64,000 bases of DNA from Procambarus clarkii (Eukaryota; Arthropoda; Malacostraca; Decapoda; Cambaridae), in contig NC_091165.1 of the NCBI RefSeq assembly GCF_040958095.1, positions 30,851,186 to 30,915,185 on the forward strand, given 5' to 3'. Numbering within the stretch: position 1 is the first letter of the stretch; each line of letters starts with the position of its first letter. Of this stretch, positions 1-9,593 are shown piece by piece. The translations under genes and the position numbers were made by a program. The notes under the pieces are model-generated. The model did not search any database and had not been told where the DNA came from. It saw only the letters and a list, made by a program, of their open reading frames with translations.

Positions 1-949
1 ATATATGTTTGTCAGTAACTGACAAACTGTTAATCCGATTGCCAGTGAGCTAATATAATTGACAGTCAAGCAGACTAATGTAATTGGCAGACAATTATTG
101 CATAACTGATAAAGTTAGGCAAGAGAAATATAAATTTGACTCTTAATGCCGATCAGTTTACTATGAACTCTTAAGTGATATATATTTCTAATCAAGATCG
201 TAAAAACTCACAAATAGGCTTAAACAAACAAAAAAGAATCTGTTTACATAGAAATCTAATGAGGTAATTCCTACATTAATACATTTCTCCTACCAATATA
301 AAGGTCTCATACTGAGTACATCTCACACTATGTTCTTTACCAACTCCAATGCTAAATAATATCAACAAAAATGTCAATACCATAGGTAAAGATTATATAA
401 TTATATTTTAAATGAATTTCTAAAGAGAAAAACTAATTGCATTATTATTTAAATAAATATGAAGAAAAACAAAAAAATTTGTTTTATTTTTTATTTTTAG
501 GAGAAAAAAATTCTTTACTTACATAAATATTTGAGCAATTTTGAGTTTGTCTATACTGACAGCTTTTCTTATATAATCTATGAAGAGCATCTATCTTGTA
601 CTGTGACAGTTTTCCTGTTCTTGCTTGGTCTATGAGGAGCACCTAACTTCTATATTGACAGTTCTCTGGTCCTTGCTTGATCATGAGAAGCAATCAACTT
701 TCAATAAAGAACAAAATAATAAAATACCATTAGATCTTTTCATGGTAAAGTGTATTTCATAGTGAATATTATGAAGTGTATTTCTCAAACAAAATACATA
801 TACATAATTACCTTTAAAGGACATCCAACTGACATGGTGATAGCACAACATTTTCATGATGAAGCTATGTTTTCAAGATGTATATTAGAGATAAGTTAAT
901 TTATTATTGTCTTATTACACTTCAACATTCTCTCAATCATGTCCCACAC
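1..949. other. AT-rich non-coding flank, 3' of zinc-finger gene copy 1
   Basis: No ORF of note, no recognisable repeat family and no tRNA-like boxes. It lies downstream of the minus-strand zinc-finger gene and may include its 3' UTR. An A/T homopolymer stretch at about 465-500 differs by one base from copy 2. Confidence 0.5.
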
Positions 950-1185
950 TCAGTGTTTAGTTTATCATGTGAATGGATCGTTTTGTGCATCTTCATATTT
1001 CCAAGAGGAGTGAATCTTCCCACACTCTGAGCACTCATAATGTTTGCCTACTAATGCACTAACATATGAGCTCATACTTCTAAAATGTCAGAATCTTCTC
1101 CCATACTCTGGACACTCGTGAGGCTTATCACCAGAATAGATTAACATGTGTTCTATTATAGTTCCAACCTGAGAGATTTTTTGCC
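950..1185 (-). pseudogene. Decayed zinc-finger units beyond the stop codon
   Basis: Past the stop of the zinc-finger ORF the minus strand still carries finger-like pieces: a linker reading SGDKPHECPEYGRRF where the second Cys is Tyr, then a stop, then YECSECGK followed by a frameshift and a fragment ending in KMHKTIHSHDK. I count about three degenerate units of the same 84-bp period, so the gene once had roughly twelve fingers. The tail is kept in both copies. Copy 1 differs around 1168-1190, where it resembles finger 2, which suggests a local conversion. Confidence 0.7.
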
Positions 1186-1968
1186 TCACTGAACACATTC
1201 AAGTGGTCTTTCATCCACATGCATCTTCCTATGTTTCTTCATACTTCCAAGATGTTTGAATCTCTTCCCACACTCTGGACACGAATAAAGTTTATCATCT
1301 GAATGCACTAACATGTGACGTACTATAGTTCCACGTTCTTTAAATTTTTTGTCACACTCGGCACATTCAAAAGGTCTTTTATCCACATGCACCATCATGT
1401 GTCTCTTCATACTTTCAATACGACTGAATCTCTTTCCGCACTCTGGACAAAAATGAGGTTTGTCACCTGAATGTACTAACATATGATACTTTACTTTTTC
1501 TTGCCGAGCGAATCTCTTTCCACACTCTGGACACTCATGAGGTTTGTCACCTGAATGCACTAACATGTGAATCTTCATTTCACAAAGGCGAGTGAATACC
1601 TTGCTGCACTCTGGACACTTATGAGGTTTGTCACCCGAATGCATTAACACGTGAGTCTTCATATGATCAGGACGAGCGAATCTCTTCCAACACACTGGAC
1701 ATTCATAAGGTTTGTCACTTGAATGCACTAACATGTGATTCTTCATTGTTCCTTTACGAGTGAATCTCCTCCCACACTCTGGACACTCGTGAGGTTTGTC
1801 ACCTGAATGCACCAACATGTGATTCTTCATATTTCCTACCTGAGAGAATCTCTTCCCACACTCTGGACACTCATGAGGCTTATCACCTGAATGCACTAAC
1901 ATGTGAGTCTTCATATATCCAAGACGAGTGAATACCTTCCCGCACTCTGAACAATGGTGTGTTTTCAT
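1186..1968 (-). CDS. C2H2 zinc-finger protein, nine fingers (copy 1)
   Basis: A 260-codon ORF made almost wholly of nine tandem C2H2 fingers with a strict 28-residue period, of the form C-x2-C-x12-H-x3-H. Linkers read HSGDKPHECPECGKRF, a variant of the classical TGEKP linker. Such proteins normally bind DNA in the nucleus as transcriptional regulators; the target cannot be inferred. Finger 4 has Trp after its second Cys (CPVCWKRF) and finger 5 has Cys within its helix region. The ATG at 1968 follows KK codons, but the frame is open upstream to an AG at 2023-2024, so the true start may lie in an upstream exon. It ends with a half finger (LECVQ-stop), which marks a 3' truncation. Confidence 0.85.
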   Translation of the reverse strand: MKTHHCSECGKVFTRLGYMKTHMLVHSGDKPHECPECGKRFSQVGNMKNHMLVHSGDKPHECPECGRRFTRKGTMKNHMLVHSSDKPYECPVCWKRFARPDHMKTHVLMHSGDKPHKCPECSKVFTRLCEMKIHMLVHSGDKPHECPECGKRFARQEKVKYHMLVHSGDKPHFCPECGKRFSRIESMKRHMMVHVDKRPFECAECDKKFKERGTIVRHMLVHSDDKLYSCPECGKRFKHLGSMKKHRKMHVDERPLECVQ

Positions 1969-2022
1969 CTTCTTTACAACAGAGGCAGTTTGTCTGATAG
2001 TTTTCTCCTCAGGATGATAGCA

Positions 2023-2122
2023 CTAGAGGTGATGTTAGTAGGCGTGTCACGGTGCAAGGTCAATGTTGACGGTTAGACAAGGCTTGAGTGTTGTTTCTTA
2101 GAGTAAGACTTAATGTGAGCAC
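2023..2122 (-). other. Predicted 100-nt intron of zinc-finger gene copy 1
   Basis: On the minus strand the interval starts with GTGCTC after CGC CAA and ends with TACTAACATCACCTCTAG. TACTAAC is a textbook branch-point match 11 nt before the acceptor AG. Removing it joins codon 49 of the upstream ORF in phase 0 to TGC-TAT-CAT in the zinc-finger frame. The donor CAA|GTGCTC is weak, so this is an inference. The same sequence is present in copy 2. Confidence 0.4.
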
Positions 2123-2269
2123 TTGGCGGTCATTATCGGTGCTTCTTCTATATGATAGGTGCAGTTTGCGTAAAGTTTTCCTGCTCGTGTCTGGACCCAA
2201 CAGCCAGTGGTGATAAAATGGCGCCCGAAGATCATACAAGCGTTCCAATGTTTTTTGTTCTGGTTCCAT
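2060..2269 (-). CDS. Short ORF, possible first exon of zinc-finger gene copy 1
   Basis: A 69-codon ORF beginning MEPEQKTLERL, rich in charged residues, with no domain I recognise. It is identical in both duplicated segments and lies directly upstream of the fingers on the same strand. Its first 49 codons (2269-2123) would be kept if the predicted intron at 2023-2122 is removed, giving a short N-terminal region before the fingers. Alternatively it is a chance ORF. Confidence 0.4.
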   Translation of the reverse strand: MEPEQKTLERLYDLRAPFYHHWLLGPDTSRKTLRKLHLSYRRSTDNDRQVLTLSLTLRNNTQALSNRQH

Positions 2270-2447
2270 ATCTTTTTTCTGTAGTTAACATTTTATTCTT
2301 ATAACTGTTTTTTTCTATATTTATCATTTATATTTTTCCTCATATTTTCTAATTAAGGAATGTAGTTGGAATTCTTTCTTTATATATAATACCATTTGAT
2401 TAAATCTTTTTTTGAAGGAAATAGTTCTCCCACTACTGCGCATGACC

Positions 2448-3040
2448 GCGCGCTAGCCCAGCAAACACAGAACGTTTGTGGACGTTTTTAAATGGTTCCA
2501 CAAAGGTAATACTGTAACTTTTGACATAAATACGTATATCTGACATTCTTAAAACCAAAGGATATAACTAAAAACATTTATTCTTGAGACACAGTTTTTT
2601 AAGATTTATGTAAAAATTTAAAAATAATAGTAAATGCTATGGTATTATAATGTTTTCATGCTTTATATTTAAGAATAAATAATTTTCAGTCAACATTTAG
2701 TTTTTTTTGTTTACTTTCTGTAAAGCTATCCAATTTACGTTCTTATAACATAAATATAACATTTATATGACGTCAGTATAACGTTATTTACACGACATCA
2801 TTACGTTATTATGATGTTATATTAACGTATAATTCCTGTATGAAAACCAGAATATATATTGAACTTTATGTTTTAAACATTGTAAAGTTATCATAAAACT
2901 TGGAATAAGACGGTAAGCATGCTTTACTTATGAAAATATACAAACAAATCAACAAAAACATTTTAACATAAAAAACATAAACATAACATAAATTAATTGC
3001 ATGCATGGGAGTTAACTGGAACTCTGTAATATTGCATACA
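2448..3040. mobile_element. Possible MITE-like element starting CCCAGCAAAC
   Basis: The motif CCCAGCAAACA at 2459-2469 is shared with the edge of the element at 62878 and, in reverse, with 19827-19836. The interior is AT-rich with repeated ACGTT/AACGT words (about 2480-2840), a style common in invertebrate MITEs. No opposite terminal repeat was found, so the right limit is arbitrary. There are no convincing ORFs. Confidence 0.35.
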
Positions 3041-3044
3041 TGAA

Positions 3045-3285
3045 CCTTAAGGTACAAACCCAGTGTATTTACTCATGCAGTTTTTTCCTAAATCTAAATT
3101 TTTCCAATTTTTACACTTTGTTTCGAGTTCTGTCTTGTGTTGCTACTTTTAATACCCCATTAATGTCCCCTTTGTTATGTCCATTCATCCCATTGTGCAC
3201 CTCTACCATATGTCACTCCTAATTCTTTGCTTTGCTAGAGAATGTAATATAAGCTTTGACAATCTTTCTTCATATGACAGGTTAA
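3045..3285 (-). mobile_element. LINE-A 3' fragment, decayed
   Basis: The plus strand reads as the antisense of the LINE-A reverse-transcriptase C-terminus: the CCTAAATCTAAA, TTTCG.GTTCTGTC and ATTAATGTCCCCTTTGTTATG words line up with 35455-35650. Many substitutions and small indels make it older than the other copies. Confidence 0.65.
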
Positions 3286-3457
3286 CAGGTAGAACAAAGA
3301 TTACCATTTATATATGGATAACTATTATAAGTCGGTTTGAATGAGTGAATTGCTGCTTGAAGATAGGTATATACACGTGTGGTACTATCAGATTGCATCG
3401 TGGTGAGCCTAAAACCCTTCAGATCCAAGCAAAGGGTAAAATGCCAGCAGATACAAT

Positions 3458-4150
3458 TGCGAACACATTGATACCAAAATGAAAGACATATGACGAGAAT
3501 TGAGGTAACCAAAGTGAAAAGTGTGTTCACATTACATTGCACTAGAGTGCTCCCAGGTTACTTTCTCTCACTTTCTCTGTTTTGTGTGGATGGTCCGCCG
3601 TGCTTTCATCACGTCAGCGGGTGGAGCACGCTGCTGTTTTTGACATTTCATGCATAAATTCCGGTTGGAAATTCTATTGCGAACACATTGATACCAAAAT
3701 GAAAGACCTAGGATGACAATTGAGGTGACCAGAATGAAAAGAGTGTATACATTTTATCGCTCTTGTGCGCTCCCTGGTAACACACTCTCGCTTTCTCTGT
3801 TTGTTGCGGATGGTAAGCCGGGCTTTTGGAGTTTATATGCCTTTAGTCCTGTAGAGAATTCTATTGCGAACACATTGATGCTAAATTGAAAAACCTAGGA
3901 TGAGAATTGAGGTAACAAAGTTGAAAAGGGTATACACTTTTCAGTATTATCACGCTCAGCTTTCTTTTTCTGGTACCCTTGGCCTACATTCATCTTGTCG
4001 GCGGGTGGAGCGCGCTGCTGTCTTTAACATTATATTCACATAGTTCTGTTGGGAATTCTATTGCGAACGCATTGATACCAAAATGAAAGACATAGGACGA
4101 GAATTAAGGTGACAAAGTTGAAAAGAGTATACACTTTTCAGTATTTCCGC
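3458..4150. repeat. Tandem array of ~190-220-bp units, about 3.5 copies
   Basis: The anchor TTGCGAACACATTGATACC recurs at 3458, 3677, 3864 and 4061 (spacings 219, 187 and 197), each followed by ATGAAAGAC and a GAATTGAGGT block. Units are diverged, and a GCGGGTGGAGC.CGCTGCTG block recurs in some. No ORF spans the array. The region 3286-3457 to its left shows only weak similarity to the unit. Confidence 0.7.
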
Positions 4151-4229
4151 ACACTACCAGGGAATGTCAAAAAAAAAAAATGGAGAGAGTGGAGGGGTAA
4201 CTTGCCCAAAACGCGAAATTGTTTGGGGA

Positions 4230-4855
4230 GATTAACTTTCGTTCAATACTATTATGCAAGAGGAGCGACACATCTATGGTTCATCCAATAAAATCAGCAG
4301 ACTTCTAGATGTTACTACTGCTCGGCTTAGACTCGGTTACAAGTATCTCTGGGAATTCTCATTATCTGCCGATGTAGACCTGACCAAATGTTAACTGTCA
4401 ACAAAATTATTCGCACACCCTCCGTCACTATGTGATAGTGAATTCAGAGACAATTTTATAACCAATGTACCAACGATGTGTCAATATTTCATTCAAAATT
4501 ATCTGGTACCAGAAATTTTAGCCAAATATCCCCAGTTTGCTAACTGTAAGTAGTAACAAAGTGATTGTAACCTATCCACCGCTGCCCACTGGATGAGGGG
4601 CGGTGTGCAGGACAAACATATCAATTGTGACACTAGCTCTCCACATATGTCAGTTGCTTAATTTAGAAACTGTACTTGTGATCGATCTCGAACCCATTGT
4701 TGATGTGACGACTTATACTGAATTTTGTAACTAGCTCATCAAGATTGTAACTTGCTTAGCTAAATGAATTGTGGGGTTCAGTCCCTGAGCCCATTATGTG
4801 CCTCTGCAACCCTTTCCACTACTGCCCACAAGATGGGTATGGGGTGCATAATAAA
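4230..4855 (+). mobile_element. LINE-C 3' end: C-terminal zinc motif and 3' UTR
   Basis: The stretch matches the reverse complement of 41411-41709 plus 42868-43214. The coding part corresponds to the SRLLDVTTARLRLGYKYL region and the Cys/His motif, here broken by a stop after the first lysine-cysteine and by a small deletion. The 3' UTR runs through CCGCTGCCCACTGGATG and ends GGGTATGGGGTGCATAATAAATGAA. The copy is dead and 5'-truncated. Confidence 0.7.
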
Positions 4856-4861
4856 TGAACT

Positions 4862-5095
4862 AAACTAACTTTAAGGCATCCTGAAAGAAAGCTTGGAGGG
4901 CTTGAAAAATTGCAGAACGAAGCCGTGAGGATAATCCTTAAGTGCCCTCGTACCACAAAGATACTTAATATGAGAAAGGAACTTAATATTCCGAGCGTTG
5001 TTTATCGTGTTACTAAAATAACTGTCAAATTGGTATAAAAATGCTTAGGCTAGCTCATCCTAACCCTTGCACAGAAGCCCTCCAGAATTTCTTTA
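4862..5095 (+). mobile_element. LINE-C reverse-transcriptase C-terminal fragment
   Basis: Reads as GLEKLQNEAVRIIL and TTKILNMRKELNIPSVVYRV, the post-catalytic region of a LINE reverse transcriptase. It is followed directly by LINE-B sequence. A second, similar fragment begins at 6186, so LINE-B is flanked by two overlapping but different LINE-C pieces rather than one split copy. Confidence 0.55.
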
Positions 5096-6160
5096 TTGAA
5101 TGTTGAAAACAACCCTCAAGTTGACTATTTCCGTAACAGCATGCACTCCTGTATGCTAATCCCCACAATCACCAAGCCCACCCGAGTCACTCAAACATCT
5201 GCCACTACCCTGGATCACCTTTGGACTAATATAACAGCTCCCCTTACATCTGGGGTAATTTATGACAGAACAACTGACCATCACTATCCTACTTTCCTCA
5301 TAGCAAACATTAACACATCACCACCAGAAACCAAAAAACTTTCATTCAGGCTACATAGTGAATCAGCTTTAGGCAATCTCTCTAATGCACTCCACAATAT
5401 TAACTGGGAATCTGAATTTAATAATTCACAGGATATAAACTCATCAACTAACCTCTTTCTCTACAAAACTCTAAGCCTCTACAACACTCACTGTTCCCTC
5501 CTTACCAAACAAGTAACTGATAAAAGAAAAAATAACCCGTGGCTCACAAGTGGCATAATTAAATCAATCAACAAAAAACATGAATACGAAAAGAAATTTA
5601 GGAGTGGCCTAATTCCAATGGAAGTAGTTAAAAGGTACTCGTCAGTGCTTACCAGTATCATAAGAAAAGCAAAACTTTCATACTATGAGACTAGATTCAA
5701 AGAAGCAAAAGGCAACATGAAAAGCACATGGAATACCATCTCTAACATCCTGGGAACTAAACAACACTCCCACAACCAGATAACACTCTCTAAGGATGGC
5801 CTTACACTGTCATCTGACTTAGAAATGGCGAATGAATTTAATAGCTTCTTTTCATCGATTGGTGCTAACCTTGCAAGTAAAATCCCACAGAGTCAGACAC
5901 ATATCAACACATATCTCTCAGGCAGCTATCCAAACTCTCTTCTCCTCTCACCAGTCAGCCCGTCAGATGTTGTGTCCATCATACATTCACTAAAAACCAA
6001 AGCTGGGAACATCAGTGAAATCCCATCCATTGTATACAAGAGCGCCTCCCATGCCCTTGCGCCACCTATAGCTCTGCTGTTCAACAAATCCCTTGAGTGT
6101 CATACCTTCCCTGATATCCTTAAAAACGCAAGAGTAACGCCAGTTCATAAAGGAGGTAGT
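5096..6160 (+). pseudogene. LINE-B2-type ORF2 fragment (endonuclease end to start of RT)
   Basis: A 366-codon ORF, of which about 350 codons match LINE-B ORF2: the C-terminal endonuclease part (LDHLWTN near residue 40), the linker (NNPWLTSGIIKSINKKHE) and the beginning of the reverse transcriptase (FPDILKNARVTPVHKGG). The catalytic RT blocks are absent because the copy breaks at about 6155 into LINE-C sequence. The first ~30 residues correspond to YFRNSMHSCMLIPTITKPTR. It belongs to the diverged subfamily seen at 39970-41410. It is not a host gene. Confidence 0.8.
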
Positions 6161-6325
6161 GGATTATGTTGCATCTCTGCTTGCCTTGATGACTGAAAGA
6201 AAGCTTAAAGGGCTTGAAAACTTGCAGAACGAAGCCTTGAAGATAATCCTTGGATGTCCCTAGTACCACAAAGATACTTAACATGAGGAAGGAACTTAAT
6301 ATTAACTTAATAATAGAATATGAGT
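6161..6325 (+). mobile_element. LINE-C fragment, second copy
   Basis: Repeats the LKGLENLQNEALKIIL and TTKILNMRKELNI region also present at 4862-4990, with its own substitutions and a stop. It is truncated on both sides. Confidence 0.5.
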
Positions 6326-6339
6326 GCATATTCTACTGC

Positions 6340-6779
6340 ATTACTATTTGTAATGATCCTCATATTGTGCTTCAGTAATCCAATGTATAACCCTGAGATG
6401 TTTTCCTAATTGTACTTAGGATTCCTTGTTCATTATTGTGTATTGTTCTGATCTGCTTTTGTGTCGAAAATTCTTGCATCGTACCTGTAAACAATTTTTT
6501 GACAATTTTACTGTAATTATCCTACTTAAAATCATCTGTACTTGTAAAGTAAAGCTGTAATGTACCTGTTAAACACTTTTTATCAATTTTACATTTAATT
6601 ATTTCTCTAAAACTCTGTTTAAGAATTTGCTCAAAGATTAGTTTAAGGACTTGCCCGAAACTCTATATATGCAAGCTAGTGGTTTTACAAGATTATAATT
6701 CTAACTTAAGCTCTATGTTGTCTCTTAACCCCCCAATGTACGTTCTTGTATATATATAAATAAATAAAATAAATAAATA
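6340..6779 (+). mobile_element. LINE-B2 3' UTR with (TAAA)n tail
   Basis: Shares the block AAGGACTTGCCCGAAAC, the TAGTGG.TTTACAAGA words and the CAATGTAC.TTCTTGTATA end with 61797-62245 and, in reverse, with 35955-36100 and 49730-49850. It ends in TAAATAAATAAAATAAATAA. The coding part is missing. Confidence 0.7.
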
Positions 6780-6799
6780 ACGAGGGATCGAGGCATTAA

Positions 6800-6890
6800 T
6801 GCGCAGTACGTGCTTCCCTCATCTGTGACGTCACAGCGCCATCTGACGACAGCATAAACACAGGCGGCCATTTTATGTTCCACCAAGATT
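6800..6890. promoter_or_regulatory. Candidate promoter-like cluster (CRE and GCCATTTT motifs)
   Basis: A perfect CRE palindrome TGACGTCA at 6826-6833 is followed by CGCCATCTG and, at about 6863, GCGGCCATTTT. Such motifs cluster near metazoan start sites, but no coding exon follows within reach; 6900-7120 holds simple repeats ((TA)n at about 7061-7080). Confidence 0.25.
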
Positions 6891-7120
6891 AAAAAAAAAA
6901 AATAATTTTGCCCCGAGGGGCGAGTTTATTGGGCAGCGCCCAATGTGTTCACAATAGAATGTTCTACAAGAACATGTATAAAATAAGTGACACAGAGATT
7001 ATTGATGTGTGTATTTGTGTGGGTGATTATAAATATGCATGTGTATGTATATATGTATACGTATATATATATATATATATGTACATGTATGTATGAGAGT
7101 GTGTACATGTATATATAACA

Positions 7121-7275
7121 TTAATAATTTTGTAACTAGCGTCAAAAATTGTTATTTGCTTAGCTAAACAAACTAGAGAGTTCAGTTCCTGAACCCATTA
7201 TGTGCCTCTGTAATCCTTTACACCACCGCCCACGGGATGGGTATGGGGTGCATAATAAAGAAAGAAATTGAAATA
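7121..7275 (+). mobile_element. LINE-C 3' UTR fragment
   Basis: Matches 4725-4855: TTTGTAACTAGC, GAACCCATTATGTGCCTCTG, then GGGTATGGGGTGCATAATAAAG with a short A-rich end. Only the 3' terminus is present, as expected for 5' truncation during target-primed reverse transcription. Confidence 0.7.
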
Positions 7276-7740
7276 ATTAGGGTATGAAATGTATCAACAT
7301 AAAACATTAATGTTAATGGCCATCAGGTAAAATCAGGTTATTATTTGTAAAGAATTTAAATGAGTTAAACTAAATACGAACTTAATATGTTTTGCTAACG
7401 CAAAAATATATTCCCGAGGTATTGTAATTGCAAATAAATATTTAATACAATTATTTGTATCATTTTTTTATTTTAGATTTCCGTATTGCTTGATAATATA
7501 TAATAGCGTTTAGATAATGCTAGCGCTGGACATTCTTTAGGCTCGTTGCATGTTGTGGTAGTCGCCGCCATTTTAAAACCGTGTCGAGAGGGACTGCTGC
7601 TGGCTTATCCACAAAATCCTGCTGCATCTTCAATAGTTAAGGTAACTGTTTTCTTTTATTTGCTCTTAGACATGTGTAGTATATTTATAAGCTTGTGGTG
7701 GTAGGCTGGATGGTGTGTTGATGGTGGTGTTGTGTTGATG
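7276..7740 (+). other. Unassigned; possible non-coding first exon ending at 7641
   Basis: AT-rich to about 7540, then a GC-richer patch with CGCCGCCATTTT (about 7565) and an AAG|GTAACT splice-donor-like site at 7641/7642. No ORF. It lies 3 kb upstream of the spliced plus-strand gene at 10707 and could be its untranslated first exon, but nothing in the sequence proves the link. Confidence 0.25.
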
Positions 7741-9140
7741 GCCCTGAAGGTGTGTTGGTGGCCCTGGCTGGAGGTGTGTTGGTGGCCCTGGCTGGAGGTG
7801 TGTTGGTGGCCCTGGCTGGAGGTGTGTTGGTGGCCCTGGCTGGAGGTGTGTTGGTGGCCCTGGCTGGAGGTGTGTTGGTGGCCCTGGCTGGAGGTGTGTT
7901 GATGGTGGTGTTGTGTTGATGGCCCTGAAGGTGTGTTGGTGGCCCTGGCTGGAGGTGTGTTGGTGGCCCTGGCTGGAGGTGTGTTGGCGACCCTGGCTGG
8001 AGGTGTGTTGGTGGCCCTGGCTGGAGGTGTGTTGGCGGCCCTGGCTGGAGGTGTGTTGGTGGCCCTGGCTGGAGGTGTGTTGGTGGCCCTGGCTGGAGGT
8101 GTGTTGGCGGCCCTGGCTGGAGGTGTGTTGGTGGCCCTGGCTGGAGGTGTGTTGGTGGCCCTGGCTGGAGGTGTGTTGGTGGCCCTGGCTGGAGGTGTGT
8201 TGGTGGCCCTGGCTGGAGGTGTGTTGGCGGCCCTGGCTGGAGGTGTGTTGGTGGCCCTGGCTGGAGGTGTGTTGGTGGCCCTGGCTGGAGGTGTGTTGGC
8301 GGCCCTGGCTGGAGGCGTGTTGGTGGCCCTGGCTGGAGGCGTGTTGGTGGCCCTGGCTGGAGGCGTGTTGGTGGCCCTGGCTGGAGGTGTGTTGGTGGCC
8401 CTGGCTGGAGGTGTGTTGGTGGCCCTGGCTGGAGGTGTGTTGGTGGCCCTGGCTGGAGGTGTGTTGGTGGCCCTGGCTGGAGGTGTGTTGGTGGCCCTGG
8501 CTGGAGGTGTGTTGGTGGCCCTGGCTGGAGGTGTGTTGGTGGCCCTGGCTGGAGGTGTGTTGGTGGCCCTGGCTGGAGGTGTGTTGGTGGCCCTGGCTGG
8601 AGGTGTGTTGGTGGCCCTGGCTGGAGGTGTGTTGGTGGCCCTGGCTGGAGGTGTGTTGGTGGCCCTGGCTGGAGGTGTGTTGGTGGCCCTGGCTGGAGGT
8701 GTGTTGGTGGCCCTGGCTGGAGGTGTGTTGGTGGCCCTGGCTGGAGGTGTGTTGGTGGCCCTGGCTGGAGGTGTGTTGGTGGCCCTGGCTGGAGGTGTGT
8801 TGGTGGCCCTGGCTGGAGGTGTGTTGGTGGCCCTGGCTGGAGGTGTGTTGGTGGTGGTGTTGTGTTGATGGCCCTGGAGGCGTGTTGATGGCCCTGGCTG
8901 GAGGTGTGTTGGTGGCCCTGGCTGGAGGTGTGTTGGTGGCCCTGGCTGGAGGTGTGTTGGTGGCCCTGGCTGGAGGTGTGTTGATGGCCCTGGCTGGAGG
9001 TGTGTTGGTGGCCCTGGCTGGAGGTGTGTTGGTGGCCCTGGCTGGAGGTGTGTTGATGGTGGTGTTGTGTTGATGGCCCTGGAGGCGTGTTGATGGCCCT
9101 GGAGGTGTGTTGGTGGCCCTAGCTGGAGGTGTGTTGATGG
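7741..9140. repeat. 24-bp minisatellite, roughly 55-58 units
   Basis: The unit is GTGTTGGTGGCCCTGGCTGGAGGT, repeated with few changes. Interrupters of the form TTGATGGTGGTGTTGTGTTG recur near 7708, 7898, 8849 and 9052 and split the array into four blocks. Common variants are GGTGG to GGCGG (about 7986, 8034, 8106, 8226, 8298) and GGTGTG to GGCGTG (about 8314-8365). Because 24 is divisible by three and the unit lacks stops, frames stay open on both strands; this is not evidence of protein. It ends in a short (TA)n at 9145-9170. Confidence 0.95.
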
Positions 9141-9239
9141 CCCTATATATACATATATATATATATATTGTATTATGAATATCAGAGGTCCCAGGACAAT
9201 TATTGTGCATGTGTAGTATGTATATTTATGTAGTATATT

Positions 9240-9420
9240 TGGCATATTTAATGGCATTTAGTTAATGCCACTTAGTGGCATGTCTCTGCACCGTTTCCAG
9301 TTTGTTGATATGCTTTCTAAGATATGGGCACCATACAACTGCTGCATACTCCAACTTTGGTGTAACAAAAATTGTGAACAATTTCAAAATTTCTGTTGAA
9401 GAAATCCTGTTTCCTAGTTC
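9240..9420 (-). mobile_element. LINE-D RT C-terminal fragment, decayed
   Basis: The plus strand CCACTTAGTGGCATGTCTCTGCACC and GATATGGGCACCATACAAC match 15970-16090 and 51380-51450, the antisense of the LINE-D region after the RT catalytic core (KLEKVQRHATKWL). Too short and changed for any function. Confidence 0.65.
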
Positions 9421-9593
9421 TGCATCTGTTTTGGTATAACACCTCCTTTTTTACTAGGCCTGCAATTATGAATGCCTTTATAACCAGCTAAGTTGTAGAG
9501 TTGGGTATAGTCTTTACTTAGCCAAGTTTCTGTTAAAATGAGGGTCCGTCTAATTACCACAAGCTACCACAAGCTACACAAGCTTCACAAAGC
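9421..9593 (-). mobile_element. LINE-D linker/endonuclease fragment
   Basis: Contains CCTAGTTCTGCATCTG, which also occurs in the LINE-D linker near 17050, then CCTCCTTTTTTACTAGGCCTGCAATTATGAATG, which also occurs near 11310-11340. It seems to be a rearranged piece of the same element as the neighbouring fragments. The right end is cut by the foldback element at 9594. Confidence 0.45.

Larger units (their letters stand above)
1..2447. repeat. Direct duplication, copy 1 (zinc-finger segment)
   Basis: This block matches 53685-55966 almost base for base in the same orientation. It contains the zinc-finger coding region, its decayed 3' tail and the upstream 69-codon ORF. The match ends on the right at GCGCATGACC; after that copy 1 runs into a CCCAGCAAAC motif and copy 2 into unrelated sequence. 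The left limit cannot be placed because the window begins inside the match. The main difference is a 168-bp deletion in copy 2. Confidence 0.9.

Noticed and set aside
1-2447. Zinc-finger segment as a processed retrocopy
   Set aside because: The predicted intron and the AT-rich flanks on both sides are duplicated too, and there is no poly(A) tail, so a DNA-level duplication fits better.
3458-4150. CRISPR-like array
   Set aside because: Repeat units of ~200 bp with irregular spacing and no short-repeat/spacer alternation; the genome is eukaryotic. The same applies to 47487-48690.
7656-9257. Long ORFs (300-533 codons) on both strands over the minisatellite, P/A/T/H- or W/L/V-rich
   Set aside because: The 24-bp unit has no stop in most frames, so openness is automatic. 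Both strands are open at once, and there is no start, splice or conservation signal.
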